Below the pieces are notes generated by a model, which was not told the origin of the DNA, made no database searches, and saw only the letters and a list, made by a program, of their open reading frames with translations. Positions 53,097 through 62,390 of a stretch of DNA of 62,637 nt are shown in pieces. A program made the position numbers and the translations under genes. How positions within the stretch are numbered: position 1 is the first letter of the stretch; every line of letters starts with the position of its first letter. Source of the DNA: Acidimicrobiaceae bacterium (lineage in GTDB: Bacteria; Actinomycetota; Acidimicrobiia; Acidimicrobiales; UBA8592); the NCBI GenBank assembly GCA_002709645.1, contig PAQG01000011.1:1-62637 (forward strand). Reading direction: 5' to 3'.

Positions 53097-53830
53097 TGGA
53101 AGCAATAACATTTTTCATCGCCGCTCTAATTGCCATCGCTGGTGCGTGCGGAGTCGTACTCCTCAAAAATCCAGTACATGCGGCACTCTCACTAGTCGCA
53201 ACTCTATTTGGGGTTGCAATTCATTTCATAAACTTGGAAGCTTACTTTTTAGCAGCCGTCCAAGTGATTGTATATGCCGGTGCTATCGTCATCCTCTTCC
53301 TATTCGTCATAATGCTCCTAGGTGTTGACAGAGCAGAGAATATGGAATCAGACCCAATAATTGGCCAACGACAGTTAGCTATATTGGCAATAGCTGGACT
53401 ACTCATTTTAGGAATCTTCATCGGAGTGGCATTCTCAGGAGAAGTTACAGGGGTTCCACCAATTGAGGCTCAGCAATCTACGTTTGAAGGCGGATTAGCT
53501 ATTGATAACGGGGCACTATTTGATAAAGTCCCACCCAAAGAAAACATTAAAGAAATAGGTAGAGCCCTATTCTCTACAAGATATGTTTTTGCGTTAGAAA
53601 TTACAGCCCTCCTACTTACGATAGGAGTTGTAGGCGCAGTAGTGCTCACTAGAAAAACCAAATCAGAGCTAGATCCAATACCCGTTGTTGAACCACCAGT
53701 GTGGATGCGAAATTCTGAAGAGGAAATTGAGTTGACACACAATGAAGATCAAGAAGAACCAATTGGAGAGATCGTAGACCCCTTCCCAGAGGATCTTTCC
53801 AATGATGAACTGGAGGTCAATGGAGAATGA
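53093..53830 (+). CDS. nuoJ: NADH-quinone oxidoreductase subunit J
   Basis: A 245-residue membrane subunit with five helices. NPVHAALSLVATLFGVA and Y-A-G-A-I-V-I-L-F-L-F-V-I-M-L are the conserved helices, the latter holding the pi-bulge. An acidic C-terminal tail of about 45 residues is longer than usual. Overlaps nuoK by 4 bp. Confidence 0.94.
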   Translation: MMEAITFFIAALIAIAGACGVVLLKNPVHAALSLVATLFGVAIHFINLEAYFLAAVQVIVYAGAIVILFLFVIMLLGVDRAENMESDPIIGQRQLAILAIAGLLILGIFIGVAFSGEVTGVPPIEAQQSTFEGGLAIDNGALFDKVPPKENIKEIGRALFSTRYVFALEITALLLTIGVVGAVVLTRKTKSELDPIPVVEPPVWMRNSEEEIELTHNEDQEEPIGEIVDPFPEDLSNDELEVNGE

Positions 53831-54144
53831 CTTTCGCTATGGCAATAGGAACTGAATACTATTTAGCTCTTTCCGCATTACTTTTTGCAATCGGCGCTGG
53901 GGGTTTATTAGTTCGGAGAAACCCACTCATAATGTTTATGTGCATAGAGTTAATGCTCAATGCGGCGAACTTGGCATTTGTCAGTTTTGGAAAAGAAATG
54001 AGTGACCTCGGAGGGCAAATGTCTGTCCTGTTCGTTCTAGTTGTCGCAGCAGCCGAAGTCGTAATTGGACTAGCAATTGTTGTAGCAGTAATGCGAAGAA
54101 GGCCAAAAGCATCAATTGATGAAGTATCGGTTCTAAGAGGGTAG
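53827..54144 (+). CDS. nuoK: NADH-quinone oxidoreductase subunit K
   Basis: A 105-residue, three-helix subunit. The key Glu residues lie in F-M-C-I-E-L-M-L-N-A-A-N-L and V-A-A-A-E-V-V-I-G-L-A-I-V. Typical length. Overlaps nuoJ by 4 bp and nuoL by 1 bp. Confidence 0.96.
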   Translation: MTFAMAIGTEYYLALSALLFAIGAGGLLVRRNPLIMFMCIELMLNAANLAFVSFGKEMSDLGGQMSVLFVLVVAAAEVVIGLAIVVAVMRRRPKASIDEVSVLRG

Positions 54145-56096
54145 TGATGGAAAACCTTGTTTGGTTAATACCCACGTTCCCTCTTCTTGGTTTCGTTTTG
54201 ATTCTTCTATTTGGAAGGCGATTAGGGGAGCCAAATGCCGGATGGTTAGCCACTACTATGGTCACTGGGTCATTCATTTCATCTCTTTGCGTGTTTCTTG
54301 GAATGGCAGGTAAAAATAGCGAAGAACGAGCCTACGAAATAACGCTTTTCGAATGGATTCCCTCAGGAGAGCTAAACATTGGATTGGGATTTTTAGCAGA
54401 CCCCTTATCCATCACCATGGCATTATTTATAACAGGTGTAAGTGCGCTTATTCACATGTACGCAATCGGGTATATGCATGGTGACCCAAATTTTTCAAAA
54501 TTCTTTATCTACTTGAATTTATTCGTCTTCTCTATGCTCATGCTCGTCCTTGGAGACAACCTACTGATCACTTTCCTTGGTTGGGAAGGAGTAGGGGCTT
54601 GTTCATATTTTCTAATCTCCTTTTGGCATCAAGATCCAGCAAATGCGTCCGCTGGGAAAAAGGCTTTCGTCACTAACCGAGTAGGCGACTGGGGATTTAT
54701 GGTTGCAATGTTCTTGCTTTTCTTCAATATCGGATCCCTTAAATACAGTGATATCTTTTCATCAGTAATTCAAGTAGACGCACTAACTCAAACGACGGCA
54801 ACAGCTGTCGTGGTTATGTTATTCATAGGAGCCGCGGGAAAGTCAGCACAATTCCCTCTTTACTTATGGCTCCCTGATGCCATGGCGGGGCCAACCCCAG
54901 TTTCGGCTCTTATCCATGCTGCGACCATGGTTACATCAGGGGTTTATTTGTTGACAAGAATGAATCCTGTTCTAGCTGAAGCAGCTGGCTGGTCAACCGA
55001 TTTAATTTGGATAATAGGCCTGTTTACTGCTTTATTCGCTGCAACTGCAGCAGTTGCACAAAACGATATAAAGAAAGTTCTTGCCTACTCAACAGTAAGC
55101 CAACTGGGATTCATGTTTGTTGCCGTTGGTTCAGGTCTTTATGTAGCTGCTATCTTCCATATGATTACTCACGCCTTCTTTAAAGCGTTACTTTTCCTTG
55201 GTGCTGGTTCAGTCATACATGGAATGCACGAAGAACAAGATATGAGAAAATATGGTGCATTGAAAAAAGTCATGCCCATAACTGCAGGCACTTTCATTAT
55301 TGGTTGGTTAGCAATTTCTGGCATCCCACCTTTCTCAGGTTTTTGGTCAAAGGATGAAGTTCTCCTTGCGGCATGGAATGAGAATAAGGTCGCCTGGGTT
55401 TTACTCCTAATAGCAGCAATTATGACAGCGTTTTATATGAGCAGGCTTGTCTTCATGACTTTCTTCGGTGAAAAACGCTGGGGAGAATATGAAACAGAAA
55501 ATCATGAACAAGATGAGCAACTATCTTCTTCTGAGAGCGAGGAAAGACATACTTTTGACCCACATGAGTCACCGGTTTTAATGTGGTTCCCACTTGTAGC
55601 ACTAGCTGGACTCGCAGCAGCAGCAGGAATACTGAATCTACCGTTCAGCCATGACACTAAATTTCTTGAAAAGTGGTTAGAACCTATCCTTTTCGGGAAT
55701 GAAGTACACATACTCGCTTCAACTTCCACTAAGTGGCTACTAGCTGTAATTGCTATCACCGGAGCAACAATTGGTGTCCTCAGTGCTAGTTATGTCTACT
55801 TAAAGAACCGTGTTAACCCGACACAAATAGAACTTCCTATCCTTCAGGATGCTTGGAAATTTGATCGTTCTGTAACCACCTTTATGGGTGGGCCGGGTAG
55901 GAAGGTATTTGATTGGATTACATGGTTCGACCGAACTGTCATAGATGGTGCAGTAAACGGGGCAGGGAAATTAACCCAAGGTATAGGAATCCGATTAAAA
56001 ACTACACAAACTGGTCTTATTAGAACGTACGCATTGGGAATGGTCATTGGCGCCGTAGCCATCATCGCCTATTTTGTTTCGAGGATGGGATTCTAA
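54144..56096 (+). CDS. nuoL: NADH-quinone oxidoreductase subunit L (antiporter-like)
   Basis: A 650-residue proton-pumping subunit with F-L-G-W-E-G-V-G-A-C-S-Y-F-L-I, KSAQFPLYLWLPDAMAGPTP, the pump Lys context H-A-A-T-M-V-T-S-G-V-Y and K-V-L-A-Y-S-T-V-S-Q-L-G. The long lateral helix follows the core. Contains an acidic cytosolic loop near residues 445-470. Overlaps nuoM by 1 bp. Confidence 0.96.
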   Translation: MMENLVWLIPTFPLLGFVLILLFGRRLGEPNAGWLATTMVTGSFISSLCVFLGMAGKNSEERAYEITLFEWIPSGELNIGLGFLADPLSITMALFITGVSALIHMYAIGYMHGDPNFSKFFIYLNLFVFSMLMLVLGDNLLITFLGWEGVGACSYFLISFWHQDPANASAGKKAFVTNRVGDWGFMVAMFLLFFNIGSLKYSDIFSSVIQVDALTQTTATAVVVMLFIGAAGKSAQFPLYLWLPDAMAGPTPVSALIHAATMVTSGVYLLTRMNPVLAEAAGWSTDLIWIIGLFTALFAATAAVAQNDIKKVLAYSTVSQLGFMFVAVGSGLYVAAIFHMITHAFFKALLFLGAGSVIHGMHEEQDMRKYGALKKVMPITAGTFIIGWLAISGIPPFSGFWSKDEVLLAAWNENKVAWVLLLIAAIMTAFYMSRLVFMTFFGEKRWGEYETENHEQDEQLSSSESEERHTFDPHESPVLMWFPLVALAGLAAAAGILNLPFSHDTKFLEKWLEPILFGNEVHILASTSTKWLLAVIAITGATIGVLSASYVYLKNRVNPTQIELPILQDAWKFDRSVTTFMGGPGRKVFDWITWFDRTVIDGAVNGAGKLTQGIGIRLKTTQTGLIRTYALGMVIGAVAIIAYFVSRMGF

Positions 56097-57808
56097 TGAA
56101 TCTGTTAAATATCTTCGCAGCAGCATCGCTGGAAACATCTTTCCCAGTTATACCCGTACTAGTTCTTCTACCTGCATTTGGAGCACTAGCCGTAGCTTTA
56201 ACACCCAATGGACGAATAGGCCTTCACAAACTCCTGGCCACCGTCTTTACTGGAATAACCGGAGCGATCTCAGTATGGGTTCTAACAGCATTTGAAAGCA
56301 ATGGTGATTACCAATTCCTCTCTGAACAGACGTGGATAGAAAGTCTTGGAATTCAATGGAACGCTGGCATTGATGGAATATCACTATTTCTGGTAGTGCT
56401 TACCGGCTTATTATTTCCATTTGTAGTTATTGCTATTAACCCTCACCACGACCACAAGGCCTACTACATTTGGGTCCAATTACTGCAGACAGGGTGCATG
56501 GGAGTGTTCGTGTCCCTAGACCTATTCATGTTCTTTGTTTTCTTTGAAATTGTCCTCGTTCCTATGTATTTCCTTATAGGAAAGTGGGGCCACGGTAATG
56601 CTAGGTACGCCGCTACAAAATTTTTCCTATATACGATGCTTGGCTCAGCTTTGATGTTGGTAAGTATTATTTCCTTAGTTGTACTTCACTCAAGAGAAGC
56701 TGGAACTGATATAACCTTCAATTTAATCGAAATAGCTTCTAACCCTGCTATTTCTACAACTTCAGCGCGCCTAATTTTTCTAGGCTTCGCATTAGCTTTT
56801 GCTGTAAAAGTTCCCCTATTCCCTGTTCATACATGGCTCCCCGATGCGCATACTGAAGCTCCTACTGCAGGATCCGTAATCCTTGCCGGAGTAATGCTCA
56901 AATTAGGAACATATGGATTTATTAGGTTCGGCTTATACCTATTCCCGGAAGCATCTCATTTCTTTGCACCGCTCTTCTTAACACTTGGAGTAGTAGGAAT
57001 TATTTACGGAGCGGTAGTCGCAACAATGCAAAAAGACCTCAAACGATTAGTTGCGTACTCCTCAATAGCCCACCTTGGATTTATTGTGTTAGGAACCTTT
57101 TCCCTTAACACTCAAGGTATCCAAGGTGCCACAGTTCAAATGATCAACCATGGTTTATCAACTGGCGCACTTTTTATGCTCGTAGGACTTATTTACGAGC
57201 GGCGACATACTCGTCAAATTTCAGAACTCGGAGGAATCCAAAAATCAGCACCAGTTTTAGCCGGAACATTTACACTAGTAATGCTCTCATCTATAGGACT
57301 TCCTGGCCTCAATGGTTTCGTCGGTGAATTCCTAATTCTTCTCGGAGCGTTTACAGCTCATCGATGGTGGGCTCTTCTTGCAGCAACTGGAGTTATTCTT
57401 GCGGCTCTCTATCTGCTGTGGGCTTATCAAAGAGTTTTCCATGGCCCAGAAAATAAAGACAATGGTGAAGAGCAGACAACACCAGACTTAACGAACTGGG
57501 AGCGTCTTACCTTATTTCCTTTAATCGCAGGAATAATCTTTCTAGGGATCTACCCCAAACCCATGCTTAATAGAATTGAACCAGCCGTAGATAAATTAGT
57601 TGCCCACATAGAAATAACAATTGCTGACGGGTCGTTCACCGAACCTGTGCCGACCGTTCAGGTACGAAAATCATTTGAAGAACTTCTGGAAGAGACTTAT
57701 GAATCTCATTCACACTCCGATGGTCATAGTGGTCACGAAGAAGAAAAAGATCATGGTCATGGCTCAGAGAATCATGAAGATCAATCTCATTCGGGAGGGC
57801 ATGAATGA
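56096..57808 (+). CDS. nuoM: NADH-quinone oxidoreductase subunit M (antiporter-like)
   Basis: A 570-residue antiporter-like subunit: F-F-V-F-F-E-I-V-L-V-P-M-Y, VKVPLFPVHTWLPDAHTEAP, A-G-V-M-L-K-L-G-T-Y-G and K-R-L-V-A-Y-S-S-I-A-H-L-G. The C-terminal 35 residues are an unusual His/Glu-rich tail (H-S-H-S-D-G-H-S-G-H-E and similar). Overlaps nuoL by 1 bp and nuoN by 4 bp. Confidence 0.96.
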   Translation: MNLLNIFAAASLETSFPVIPVLVLLPAFGALAVALTPNGRIGLHKLLATVFTGITGAISVWVLTAFESNGDYQFLSEQTWIESLGIQWNAGIDGISLFLVVLTGLLFPFVVIAINPHHDHKAYYIWVQLLQTGCMGVFVSLDLFMFFVFFEIVLVPMYFLIGKWGHGNARYAATKFFLYTMLGSALMLVSIISLVVLHSREAGTDITFNLIEIASNPAISTTSARLIFLGFALAFAVKVPLFPVHTWLPDAHTEAPTAGSVILAGVMLKLGTYGFIRFGLYLFPEASHFFAPLFLTLGVVGIIYGAVVATMQKDLKRLVAYSSIAHLGFIVLGTFSLNTQGIQGATVQMINHGLSTGALFMLVGLIYERRHTRQISELGGIQKSAPVLAGTFTLVMLSSIGLPGLNGFVGEFLILLGAFTAHRWWALLAATGVILAALYLLWAYQRVFHGPENKDNGEEQTTPDLTNWERLTLFPLIAGIIFLGIYPKPMLNRIEPAVDKLVAHIEITIADGSFTEPVPTVQVRKSFEELLEETYESHSHSDGHSGHEEEKDHGHGSENHEDQSHSGGHE

Positions 57809-59328
57809 TGCAAAATATAGCTCTCATCGCAAGTGGGACGGTACAAACTCCATCAGTTTCTTGGACAGGACTTTTGCCGTTAATTATTCTTGCAGGTGCA
57901 GCAGTTTTTCTGCTTACGATCTGTTCTCTTGTGCCAAGCAGAATAACTAACCAACAACTCACTATTTACACGTGCGCAGCAGCTATTGGCAGTTTAATCG
58001 CAGCCATTCCACTATGGCTAAAGGTTCTTGATGAATCTAAAGGGCCATTCTCCACTCTTTCAGGTGCCTTTGGCATAGATGGATTCTCAATTTTCCTGAC
58101 GATGCTACTTGCAGTCAGTGTCGTACTTGTTTCATGTCTAGCAGGGGTGTTTCTAAAATCTGAAGATATTGAAGGACCTGAGTCTTACGTGCTTCTTTTA
58201 TTGTCAGCTACTGGCGGAATGATCATAGTTGGTGCAAATGATTTTATAGTCCTCTTTCTGGGGATAGAAGTGTTATCTATTTCTGCTTACATCCTCGCGG
58301 CAATGAATCTAAAGCGAGTTCAATCGCAGGAGGCCGGCTTAAAGTATTTTGTACTTGGCGCCTTTGCATCAGGGTTTCTCCTATATGGCATAGCACTGCT
58401 GTATGGGGCAACAGGATCAACTCAACTTACAGCCATAAGAGATTTCCTTATAAACAACAACCTAACCAATGACACCTTACTTTTGGCTGCTTTAGCATTT
58501 CTCATCATCGGTTTTGCATTTAAAGTCGCAGCTGTACCTTTCCACTTCTGGTCGCCAGACGTATACCAAGGAGCACCGACACCATTTGTGGCTTTCATGG
58601 CATCAGCTATCAAAGCCGCAGGTTTTGCAGCGATGCTGAGAGTACTTTATGTCACACTCGGAGAATACAAAGCAGACTGGCAACCGGTTATCTATGGAAT
58701 AGCTGTAGCCACGCTACTCATTGGGTCTTTGCTTGCAATCATCCAAACTGACCTCAAAAGAATGCTGGCTTATTCTTCAATCAGCCATGCTGGCTACCTT
58801 CTGGTTGGAACACAAGCTGCTTCGGATCAAGGCGTAGCTGCAGTTCTTTTCTATTTAGCTACTTACACATTCATGGTTATAGGAAGTTTCGCAGTTATTT
58901 CTTTGAATTCAGGTCCTGAAGGAATCCGAACAGATCTAAATTCACTTACTGGCCTCGCAAACCGAAAGCCAATGCTTGCAATAGCCTTCACAGTTTTCCT
59001 TCTTGGACAGGCCGGGATTCCGTTAACATCTGGTTTCTTTGCAAAATTCTATGTGATTGAGGCAGTTATAGAAGAAAGATCATTTGGATTAGCTATTGTT
59101 GCGATGCTTGCGGCCGTCATTGGAGCTTTTCTGTATCTACGAATTCTGACCAAAATATGGTTAACAGACCTTGAAACTGATGATAAAGATCAAAATACAA
59201 TAACGATTCCCAAGCAAGTATCTTTCGTTCTATTACTTGCCACAATAGTGACATTATTTCTAGGAATATGGCCGGAACCCCTTGTCGAAATGGCACAGAG
59301 GGCAGTGCCTTTACTAAGGGCGGGTTAA
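57805..59328 (+). CDS. nuoN: NADH-quinone oxidoreductase subunit N (antiporter-like)
   Basis: A 507-residue antiporter-like subunit: FIVLFLGIEVLSISAYILAA, FKVAAVPFHFWSPDVYQGAP and M-L-A-Y-S-S-I-S-H-A-G-Y. Ends the complete set 1 (A-N). The next gene begins about 195 bp later with a second nuoA. Confidence 0.96.
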   Translation: MMQNIALIASGTVQTPSVSWTGLLPLIILAGAAVFLLTICSLVPSRITNQQLTIYTCAAAIGSLIAAIPLWLKVLDESKGPFSTLSGAFGIDGFSIFLTMLLAVSVVLVSCLAGVFLKSEDIEGPESYVLLLLSATGGMIIVGANDFIVLFLGIEVLSISAYILAAMNLKRVQSQEAGLKYFVLGAFASGFLLYGIALLYGATGSTQLTAIRDFLINNNLTNDTLLLAALAFLIIGFAFKVAAVPFHFWSPDVYQGAPTPFVAFMASAIKAAGFAAMLRVLYVTLGEYKADWQPVIYGIAVATLLIGSLLAIIQTDLKRMLAYSSISHAGYLLVGTQAASDQGVAAVLFYLATYTFMVIGSFAVISLNSGPEGIRTDLNSLTGLANRKPMLAIAFTVFLLGQAGIPLTSGFFAKFYVIEAVIEERSFGLAIVAMLAAVIGAFLYLRILTKIWLTDLETDDKDQNTITIPKQVSFVLLLATIVTLFLGIWPEPLVEMAQRAVPLLRAG

Positions 59329-59523
59329 CTTCATGTATCAGAGAAACTTTTTTTCAATAAATCTAATTAACACAATCTTAGTGATTCCTATCAATCAAAT
59401 TCTCACGTGCCAATTAACAAAAAAAACTAAACCTGATTTAACCACCCTTAGAAGGCTACTCTGGAGTATCTTGGTCCTTTACACCTTGGTCCAGTCGCCG
59501 TCTACTTACTACTATTTAACGAA
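59329..59523 (+). other. Spacer between the two complex I sets
   Basis: This is the largest gap inside the super-cluster. No convincing gene is present; the 72-codon frame that spans it overlaps the next nuoA and looks accidental. It carries a direct repeat CTTGGTCC-N8-CTTGGTCC near 59470-59493. It may hold a separate promoter for set 2; no clear -35/-10 pair was found. Confidence 0.4.
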
Positions 59524-59889
59524 GTGTCCGATTTTCTACGCAGCTATTTAACGGTCGCCGTCTTCGGTGTTCTGGCATGCGCCCTTGTGGGCGCTTTCGT
59601 AGGCCTGAGCGCGCTCATACGACCTTCACGAAAACAAGATCAGAAATATCTGACTTACGAATCAGGAGTAGATCCAGTAGGAACAGGATGGGCTCAAAGC
59701 AATATTCGGTACTATATTTTTGCCCTACTATTCGTAATGTTCGATGTTGAGGCAGTATTCATTTTCCCCTGGGCCACACGCCTTGAAGAATACGGCCTAT
59801 TCGGTTTAGTGGAAATGGCGATTTTTATATTCATACTCCTTTTAGGGCTTCTTTATGCTTGGAGAAAAGGAGTACTAAAATGGTTTTAA
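59524..59889 (+). CDS. NADH-quinone oxidoreductase subunit A (set 2)
   Basis: A 121-residue second NuoA with [20 protein letters not shown] (Cys of the Y-E-C-G loop replaced by Ser) and [14 protein letters not shown] start. The loop Cys of NuoA is present in set 1 but not here, one mark that this paralogue is distinct rather than a recent copy. Confidence 0.93.
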   Translation: MSDFLRSYLTVAVFGVLACALVGAFVGLSALIRPSRKQDQKYLTYESGVDPVGTGWAQSNIRYYIFALLFVMFDVEAVFIFPWATRLEEYGLFGLVEMAIFIFILLLGLLYAWRKGVLKWF

Positions 59890-59917
59890 TCCACAATGTT
59901 CAAAAAAGGAGAAGAAG

Positions 59918-60418
59918 ATGGGCTTAGTTGAATCTGGCAAGATGCCCAAACCACTTACCAAACTCCTTAATATGAGCCGAAGATATTCCATGTGGGTATA
60001 CCAATGGGGCTTAGCGTGTTGTGCGATTGAAATGGGCGCAGCTTTCGCATCTCCTCGATATGACGTTATGAGACTCGGAGTTATTCCTCTTCCAGCAAGT
60101 CCAAGACAAGCAGATTTTCTCGTAGTCTCAGGAACAGTTACTGACAAGATGGCGCCTGCAGTTCGAAGACTCTGGGAACAGATGCCTGACCCTAAATACG
60201 TCATATCAATGGGTTCATGTGCTAATTGCGGAGGGCCATATTGGGATTCATACTCGGTAACGAAAGGCGTAGACCAAATCATTCCCGTAGACGTATATGT
60301 TCCAGGTTGCCCGCCTAGACCCGAAGCTTTACTAGAAGGAATTGTCCTCCTTCAGGAAAGAATCATGAATGAAGATATGGCTGAACGATGGAAAGGTGAT
60401 CCAATTGTTGTTGAGTAA
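59918..60418 (+). CDS. NADH-quinone oxidoreductase subunit B (set 2)
   Basis: A 166-residue NuoB with complete N2 ligands: [23 protein letters not shown] and [10 protein letters not shown]. It is shorter than the set 1 NuoB and clearly diverged. AAAGGAGAAG precedes ATG 59918, 28 bp after nuoA2. Confidence 0.95.
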   Translation: MGLVESGKMPKPLTKLLNMSRRYSMWVYQWGLACCAIEMGAAFASPRYDVMRLGVIPLPASPRQADFLVVSGTVTDKMAPAVRRLWEQMPDPKYVISMGSCANCGGPYWDSYSVTKGVDQIIPVDVYVPGCPPRPEALLEGIVLLQERIMNEDMAERWKGDPIVVE

Positions 60419-60459
60419 CAAAGCAATTCCCCACCGTCGCAAAATGGAAAGGCAGATTC

Positions 60460-61218
60460 ATGGCTGAAATACCAGAACATCTCCTTAAACGCGCAGCAGC
60501 AGCCCGTGAAAAAGCTCAAGCCAACCAAGCATCCAACTCATCCTCAAGTGAAGAAACAACTGGTCAAACAACTGCCGTTGTTGCAGATGAAAACCCCATA
60601 GAAGAACCTGATGAAAAGGCAGAGAACACTCTGGAGACAATACAATCTGGACTTGCAGAAAAGATCATCTCTTCACATATCGCACCCAATAGAGGCTTAT
60701 GGATACGCGTCGCTAGCAAAGATTGGCGAGAAACAGCGCAATTCTTAAAAGATCAACTTGACTGCCAGTTTTTTGATTGGCTCTCAGTTATCGATTGGAT
60801 GCCATCACCGTATGGAAGAGAATTAGATACCGAACAAGACATAGAACCAGAAACCATTAACCTAGAAGAACAACCTATTGAATGGGGATACACAGGTGGG
60901 CAAACAAGATTTCAACTTATTTGCCGAGTCTATTCAATCTCACTAGGAATAGGAATAATGGTCAAAGCAGATTTAGATGACCAAAGTCCACGAGCCCTAT
61001 CACTCATCCCGATTTACCCTGGGGCAAACTGGCATGAACGCGAAGCACGCGAAATGTTTGGAGTCACATTTGATGAACACCCAGACCTAAGAAATATCTA
61101 TCTTCCAGGGGACTTTGAAGGTCACCCACTACGAAAAGATTATCCACTCCTTTCAAGAAGAATGAAACCATGGCCCGGAATCGTAGACGTAGAACTAATG
61201 CCTGGAGAAGAGAAATGA
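60460..61218 (+). CDS. NADH-quinone oxidoreductase subunit C (set 2) with shared N-terminal motif
   Basis: A 252-residue NuoC. Residues 1-17 are M-A-E-I-P-E-H-L-L-K-R-A-A-A-A-R-E, nearly identical to the start of the cytochrome b subunit IV at 39684; a Ser/Glu-rich linker of about 50 residues follows. The NuoC core has NWHEREAREMFGVTFDEHPD and GHPLRKDYPL. The motif is absent from the set 1 NuoC. The stop overlaps nuoD2 (ATGA). Confidence 0.94.
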   Translation: MAEIPEHLLKRAAAAREKAQANQASNSSSSEETTGQTTAVVADENPIEEPDEKAENTLETIQSGLAEKIISSHIAPNRGLWIRVASKDWRETAQFLKDQLDCQFFDWLSVIDWMPSPYGRELDTEQDIEPETINLEEQPIEWGYTGGQTRFQLICRVYSISLGIGIMVKADLDDQSPRALSLIPIYPGANWHEREAREMFGVTFDEHPDLRNIYLPGDFEGHPLRKDYPLLSRRMKPWPGIVDVELMPGEEK

Positions 61219-62390
61219 GTATCACCTCAGAGAGCGATCAACTCGCTTACATCGCCTCTCAGGCAGCTGACGCCAGAGTGAACGTTGAAGTAGAAACTGA
61301 TGAAGGAATGACCCTGAACCTCGGGCCTCAACACCCTGCAACACATGGAACTCTCCGGATTATTGCAAAACTTGACGGAGAAAAAGTAATTGCCGCAGAG
61401 CCAATAATGGGATACATGCATCGAGGCTATGAAAAATTAACAGAAGTAAGAACCTACCCTCAGGTCACAACCCTTATCAACAGAATTGACTGGCTAGGAA
61501 GTTTTGCAAATGAAGTCCCATTTATTCTTGCAGCAGAACAACTTATGGAAGTTGAAGCACCCCCGCGAGCACAATGGATTAGGACAATACTTTTTGAACT
61601 TAGTCGGATCGCAAATGTATGCCTCTTCCTTGGAGATATGGCAGTTCAAATAGGAGCAACAACACCTGTGTTCTATGCATTCCGCGATCGGGAATTTGTT
61701 CTAAATCAAATAGAACGTGTTACCGGAGGTCGATTCCACCCTAACTTTGACCGAATCGGAGGACTCAAAGATGACCTTCCTAAAGGTTGGATAGAAGAAA
61801 CACGTGGTGCTTTGAAACGAATGGAGGCTTTTTGTGATGAGATGGAAGAACTCGTACTCGGAAATGAAATCTTCCAAGCAAGAACTAGAGGGATAGGTAC
61901 AATACCAGGTGATGTAGCGTTAGCTTATGGCCTCTCCGGAGCTAACCTTAGGGCATCTGGAGTTGATTGGGATATACGTCGCGATGCAAACGTAGGATTA
62001 GTTTACGATCAGGTTGAATGGAAAGTATGGACACATCCAGATGGCGACTCTTTTGCGCGATTCTGGGTAAGGCTCCAAGAAACACGAGAAGCCTGCAAGA
62101 TTATTGACCAATTACTCGGCACTATACCGTCTGGCCCGATAATGGCAAAAGTACCAAGAATTATCAAAGTACCACCTGGCGAAGCTTACGTAGCGACAGA
62201 AAACCCACTCGGAGAAATGGGTTTCTACGTTGTTAGCAAGGGAGACCTTACCCCTTTCAGGGTAAAGATTCGATCAGCAAGCTTTTCAAATATGTCAATC
62301 ACCCCTTGGATCCTCAAAGACGTATTTGTGCCAGATATTATTTCCATACTTGCTTCTCTCTATTTCATACTCGGAGATATAGACCGATGA
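61215..62390 (+). CDS. NADH-quinone oxidoreductase subunit D (set 2)
   Basis: A 391-residue NuoD: NLGPQHPATHGTLRI, GYMHRGYEKL, ELSRIANVCLFLGD, D-V-F-V-P-D-I-I-S-I-L-A and I-L-G-D-I-D-R at the end. ATG 61215 overlaps the nuoC2 stop with GAGAAGAGAA upstream; an open extension to 61170 is not family-like. Next gene is nuoH2, with no nuoE, F or G in between. Confidence 0.94.
   Translation: MSITSESDQLAYIASQAADARVNVEVETDEGMTLNLGPQHPATHGTLRIIAKLDGEKVIAAEPIMGYMHRGYEKLTEVRTYPQVTTLINRIDWLGSFANEVPFILAAEQLMEVEAPPRAQWIRTILFELSRIANVCLFLGDMAVQIGATTPVFYAFRDREFVLNQIERVTGGRFHPNFDRIGGLKDDLPKGWIEETRGALKRMEAFCDEMEELVLGNEIFQARTRGIGTIPGDVALAYGLSGANLRASGVDWDIRRDANVGLVYDQVEWKVWTHPDGDSFARFWVRLQETREACKIIDQLLGTIPSGPIMAKVPRIIKVPPGEAYVATENPLGEMGFYVVSKGDLTPFRVKIRSASFSNMSITPWILKDVFVPDIISILASLYFILGDIDR

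Noticed and set aside
59333-59551. 72-codon frame between nuoN and nuoA2
   Set aside because: It overlaps the true nuoA2 start, has no ribosome binding site and no family-like features; composition matches AT-rich spacer.
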